NCBI RefSeq assembly: GCF_001039355.2
Contig: NW_019774502.1
Coordinates: 293,302-357,301, forward strand
Reading direction: 5' to 3'
Source of the DNA: Lingula anatina
Lineage: Eukaryota > Brachiopoda > Lingulata > Lingulida > Lingulidae
Length of the DNA stretch: 64,000 nt
Below the pieces are notes generated by a model. It worked only from the letters and a program-made list of their open reading frames with translations, searched no databases and had not been told where the DNA came from. A program made the translations under genes and the position numbers. Shown here piece after piece: positions 60,757 to 64,000 of this stretch (its first letter is position 1; the number at the start of each line of letters is the position of its first letter).

Positions 60757-63338
60757 GGTGATTCTGTTGACTTCCCATTTCTTCAGTTTGTGTTGTTTAA
60801 GCTGGTCTCTCTTCTCAGTACTCTGTAGCACCTGTCTCAAGTTGGTGCTTGGTTATCAAACCTTATATATAAGTCTATCTCCTTGAACTGAACTTGAACT
60901 GGTTGATTCAATTGAGGGGAAAAACTACTCGAATTACGATAAGAAGAATATGCAGGTTTGCGAATTAACGTTACATTTTGCATGTTCCTTAAGATCAATC
61001 ATCCGAAAACATTACGTAATCCATTGGCAGAGATTGTACTTTATTACAGGTACAAATTTCCATCTGTTTCATCTGGGGTTGCAAAGAGGTGAAATTCTGT
61101 TGAAATCTTGCCAAATATCTTCTTCATTTCAACGTTGCAAAGGCCTTTAGATATTTTCTCTATGAATGTTTTGTTTTACTAATTTAGCATAACGAAATAC
61201 CGTAAATGAAATAAGGACTTGAATGTCGCATAGGGCACAATGAAGTGCATTTTAACAGGCTTCAATATTTCAGTTGAACTTTCAATGGATGAATGACAAC
61301 CGTCATTTAAGTATTCTCCAACAAAAATATTCATAGTACAAGATATTGAAAGAGGTTCACTATTTTGGAGACAGTGCTTGGCAAACAGCCCGGGTAATTT
61401 TCTATCATTCACAATTCACATGAAAATCTCATTTTGGACAAAACGTCAGTGCCACGTTTTCCGATTTGTTATTCTAGAGGTTGGGTTTTATCCACCTTTT
61501 TATTTTGATAACCTTGCCCTAATCAAGTATTTAAATGTAGGCCTATGTTTGTGACAGCAAAGTTCTGTGCACGCGCGCGTCCCAGTTAAAAAGAACTAAA
61601 TCAATATGTTAACCGCAAGAAAATTTAACCCATTTCTATCATCTTGGAGCTCGCAGTATTCAATGCCCATCATATCACGTCTTGCTCACATTTAAAGCAT
61701 TGGTTTTTTTTTTAAATTCTTTTCTAAAACTATTTGGTTGTGTAATGTCAAACTTCGACAAAAGAGCCCAACGGGATTAAGGGCTAAAAATTTGCTCAGT
61801 TGGCAAATTATGCTTAAAATCAGTAAGCACACTACATGTAGCGGTGTGCCTAGCCTCTAACAGGGTCACAGATTGAATTTTCACAAGATATTACGGATGT
61901 CTCTGGCCAGTTCATAACACAATTCTCTGCTGACGCGCTGGGAAAAGTACACATAATTAATCTGCAGCCTTGGTAGAGGGTACACTGTCTTTACCTTCTG
62001 TTTGTTCTAGCAGTAACAAATTGGCCGAAGTCTTTCTATCTATTTTAAGCAAATACAAGGGCTTCTTATAGAGAAAGCCCAACATACTGAGGTACCATTA
62101 CTATTGGCTATTTTATAAGATGCATTCCATCTGAATTTCCGTGAGTATCATCGTATATGCACATCAATAATAATAATAATAATGATAATAATAATAATCA
62201 AACAAAGAAGTTACAAGATTGTGACTTTATTATCAGATATTAAGTATGCAGTCTTCTTATTCATAATCATATCAACATATAATTAACATAATAATAAACG
62301 TATTGTCCATAATTTCATATATTCAAAATAAATATGAGAGCGCAGACCTTCGCCAAGGCAGCAAAGTCTCCACTGATTATTGATTGATTATTGATCCGGA
62401 TTACCACCAAAAACTAATCAACTATTCTTTGGCCCACTTCTGACAGTTCCTGAAAATTCCATCAAAATCGGTCCATAACTTTTTTAGTTATGTTGATGAC
62501 AGACAGAAGGATAAACAAACAAACAAACAGGGGTGAAAACATAACCTCCTTGGTAGAGGTAACAAAAATATATGAAAATTCAAATCGATCAATCAATTGA
62601 AAATGCGATAAGCAACCCATTGTATCTAGACCTTCTGTTTTAGTACTAGAACACTTGGTCCCCATCAAAATTGAGAGGTACGAGGACAAATACAAAGTAA
62701 AAATCCCACTAAATTTCATGCACAAATATTTAAGTTTTTTAAAATCCAAATCTTTAAACTACTGCTCTTCAGTTTTAAAATATTTAAAAAATCTCCTCCT
62801 GAAAGATGGCAAGGGATTTAAGGGCACATTTGTAGTATAGTATCTATTTAAATATATCATCAACAAGGATTAAACACTTGATTTAAAAAAATTTTAGTGC
62901 ATTAATGGTGTAAGGATTCCTTGACATTTTCATCAAATATGTTACGTTTTAACTGTTAAATTTAATGCTGTAGTGGAAATTTAAAATCTTATATACTTAG
63001 AAATTGTAAATATGCTAGTATATATACACACAAGTATATCTCATCCTTTTCTCTCTACTGTACATGTATGATATAACAATAGTACTTGTATGAGAAAAGA
63101 ATAATAACAAATAGTAAAATATGAACAAAGTAAGTACATCTTATGTGAGTCATAGTAAGAGATAAAAACTCTGCTTCCATTGTAATCAGGGTTAACATTC
63201 TCAATACCATTGTCCCAATTTTACACATTGAAGGATTGGAAAAATAAATATGAAAACACTTCAAAGCATTTAAATTCTTAGCAAGTTTTAAAATACTTTC
63301 GAAATCCTTTATATTCTGGATTCTTTTTTTATTTCATC
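60757..63338. other. Upstream region of copy F, duplicated from the copy E upstream region
   Basis: No gene. Two blocks, 61060-61760 and about 62570-62990, match 58320-59000 and about 59220-59560. An (AAT)n tract is at 62166-62201. The short frames here have no domains. Confidence 0.5.
62166..62201. repeat. (AAT)n microsatellite
   Basis: About eleven AAT units with one interruption. Confidence 0.88.
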
Positions 63339-63554
63339 ATGTTGACATTTAGAGAGATGAACAAAATCAAAGCCATAATTTTGAAACAGTATTTTATAAT
63401 TCTTATCTGGTTGTTTCAGATTTTATGTTCATTCCTAGTTATTTATAGTTATCTTTATCATTGTGACCATCACTCTATCTGCTTATTCATTTGCTGCTTA
63501 TTCAATCCTTTGTTGTTTTCCTCATTTAATAATCTTGTTTGCATGGTTGTTGTT

Positions 63555-63780
63555 TACAACTTTCATTGTTGTTGCTTACTTCATCCATTATTGTTGTGTA
63601 CATCTACCACTGTTGTTGTTTACATCTTCTATTGCTGCTGTTTACTTAATCCATTATTGTTGCTAACATCTTCCATTGTTGTTGTTTACGTCTTCTATTG
63701 TTGCTTACTTAATCCATTATTGTTGCTAAGATCTTCCATTGTTGTTGTTAACATTATCCACAACTGTTGTTTACTTGGCA
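63555..63780. repeat. TTG-rich minisatellite
   Basis: Units such as TAATCCATTATTGTTGCTAA and ATCTTCCATTGTTGTTG recur four to five times with a period of about 60 nt. The open frame across it (63339-63812) is low complexity (runs of V, L, C) and is not considered a gene. Confidence 0.75.
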
Positions 63781-64000
63781 TCTCCACCAGCTTTGCTCCT
63801 GTTAAGATTTAAAAAATATGTATAAAATATGCATTTCATCAACACTTACCTCACAGAAGAATTTGGCTAAAACAAATATAACCAAATTCCAAATTGTGGG
63901 TTCTGTTCTTCAAGAACCTTTTCTTATTTTCATTTCCTAGTGAAAAATGGTGTAACTTTATCATTTAGCTCTGTTATAACTTGTCTCCATACACTGTATA

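Noticed and set aside
60613-60840. 75-aa frame including the copy F exon
   Set aside because: The N-terminal part is 5' UTR-like sequence in the other copies and the C-terminal part is intron behind a good donor.
63339-63812. 157-aa hydrophobic frame
   Set aside because: Translation of a TTG-rich tandem repeat; no start context or homology.

Overview
This is a eukaryotic window: spliced genes with GT/AG introns, long AT-rich intergenic DNA, many microsatellites, DNA transposons and two assembly gaps. The gene content suggests an animal, most likely a marine invertebrate deuterostome (echinoderm, hemichordate or cephalochordate). That placement is an inference from the families present: a CARD caspase, a PAN plus fibrinogen-domain secreted protein, a somatomedin-B 7TM receptor and nodulin-like MFS carriers. 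I cannot name the species.

Layout. 160-940 (+) holds the last three coding exons of mTOR, ending in the invariant CPFW tail. 2570-3778 (+) is a single-exon GT31-type galactosyltransferase. 5463-6048 is an inverted-repeat element. 6153-8785 (-) is a five-exon secreted PAN/apple plus fibrinogen-domain protein. 9408-9599 is a palindromic MITE and 10180-10420 a poly-C associated repeat. 11502-17259 (+) is a caspase-2-like CARD caspase (eight exons found, first exon missing) whose catalytic His and QACxG motif are altered; four copies of one MITE family sit in its introns. 19090-21378 (-) and 26243-29838 (+) are head-to-head MFS paralogs with the same three-exon structure. 30831-34307 (-) is a two-exon somatomedin-B, methuselah-like 7TM receptor.

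From 37 kb to about 63 kb the window is dominated by a minus-strand tandem array that I do not recognise as a described family. There are six copies (A-F) of a two-exon gene for very short secreted proteins. Exon 1 (46-49 nt) is almost only a signal peptide and ends in phase 1. Exon 2 encodes a conserved AVAIPLS-K/R-like segment followed by a Ser/Glu/Thr/Pro-rich acidic tail. Copies A, C, D and E are intact (69, 65, 117 and 75 aa). B looks frameshifted and has a Tc1 element in its intron. F lost its ATG and its second exon. Upstream flanks share a CACGTG-containing module, and the 3' flanks of C, D and E share a pentanucleotide microsatellite. This array is the best candidate for something previously undescribed.

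The genes do not form one pathway. Possible immune genes (CARD caspase, FReD lectin-like protein) and possible effector peptides lie near housekeeping genes (mTOR, glycosyltransferase, transporters). A shared function for the neighbourhood is not supported. All exon joins were made by hand from splice sites and reading phase; no database search was run.
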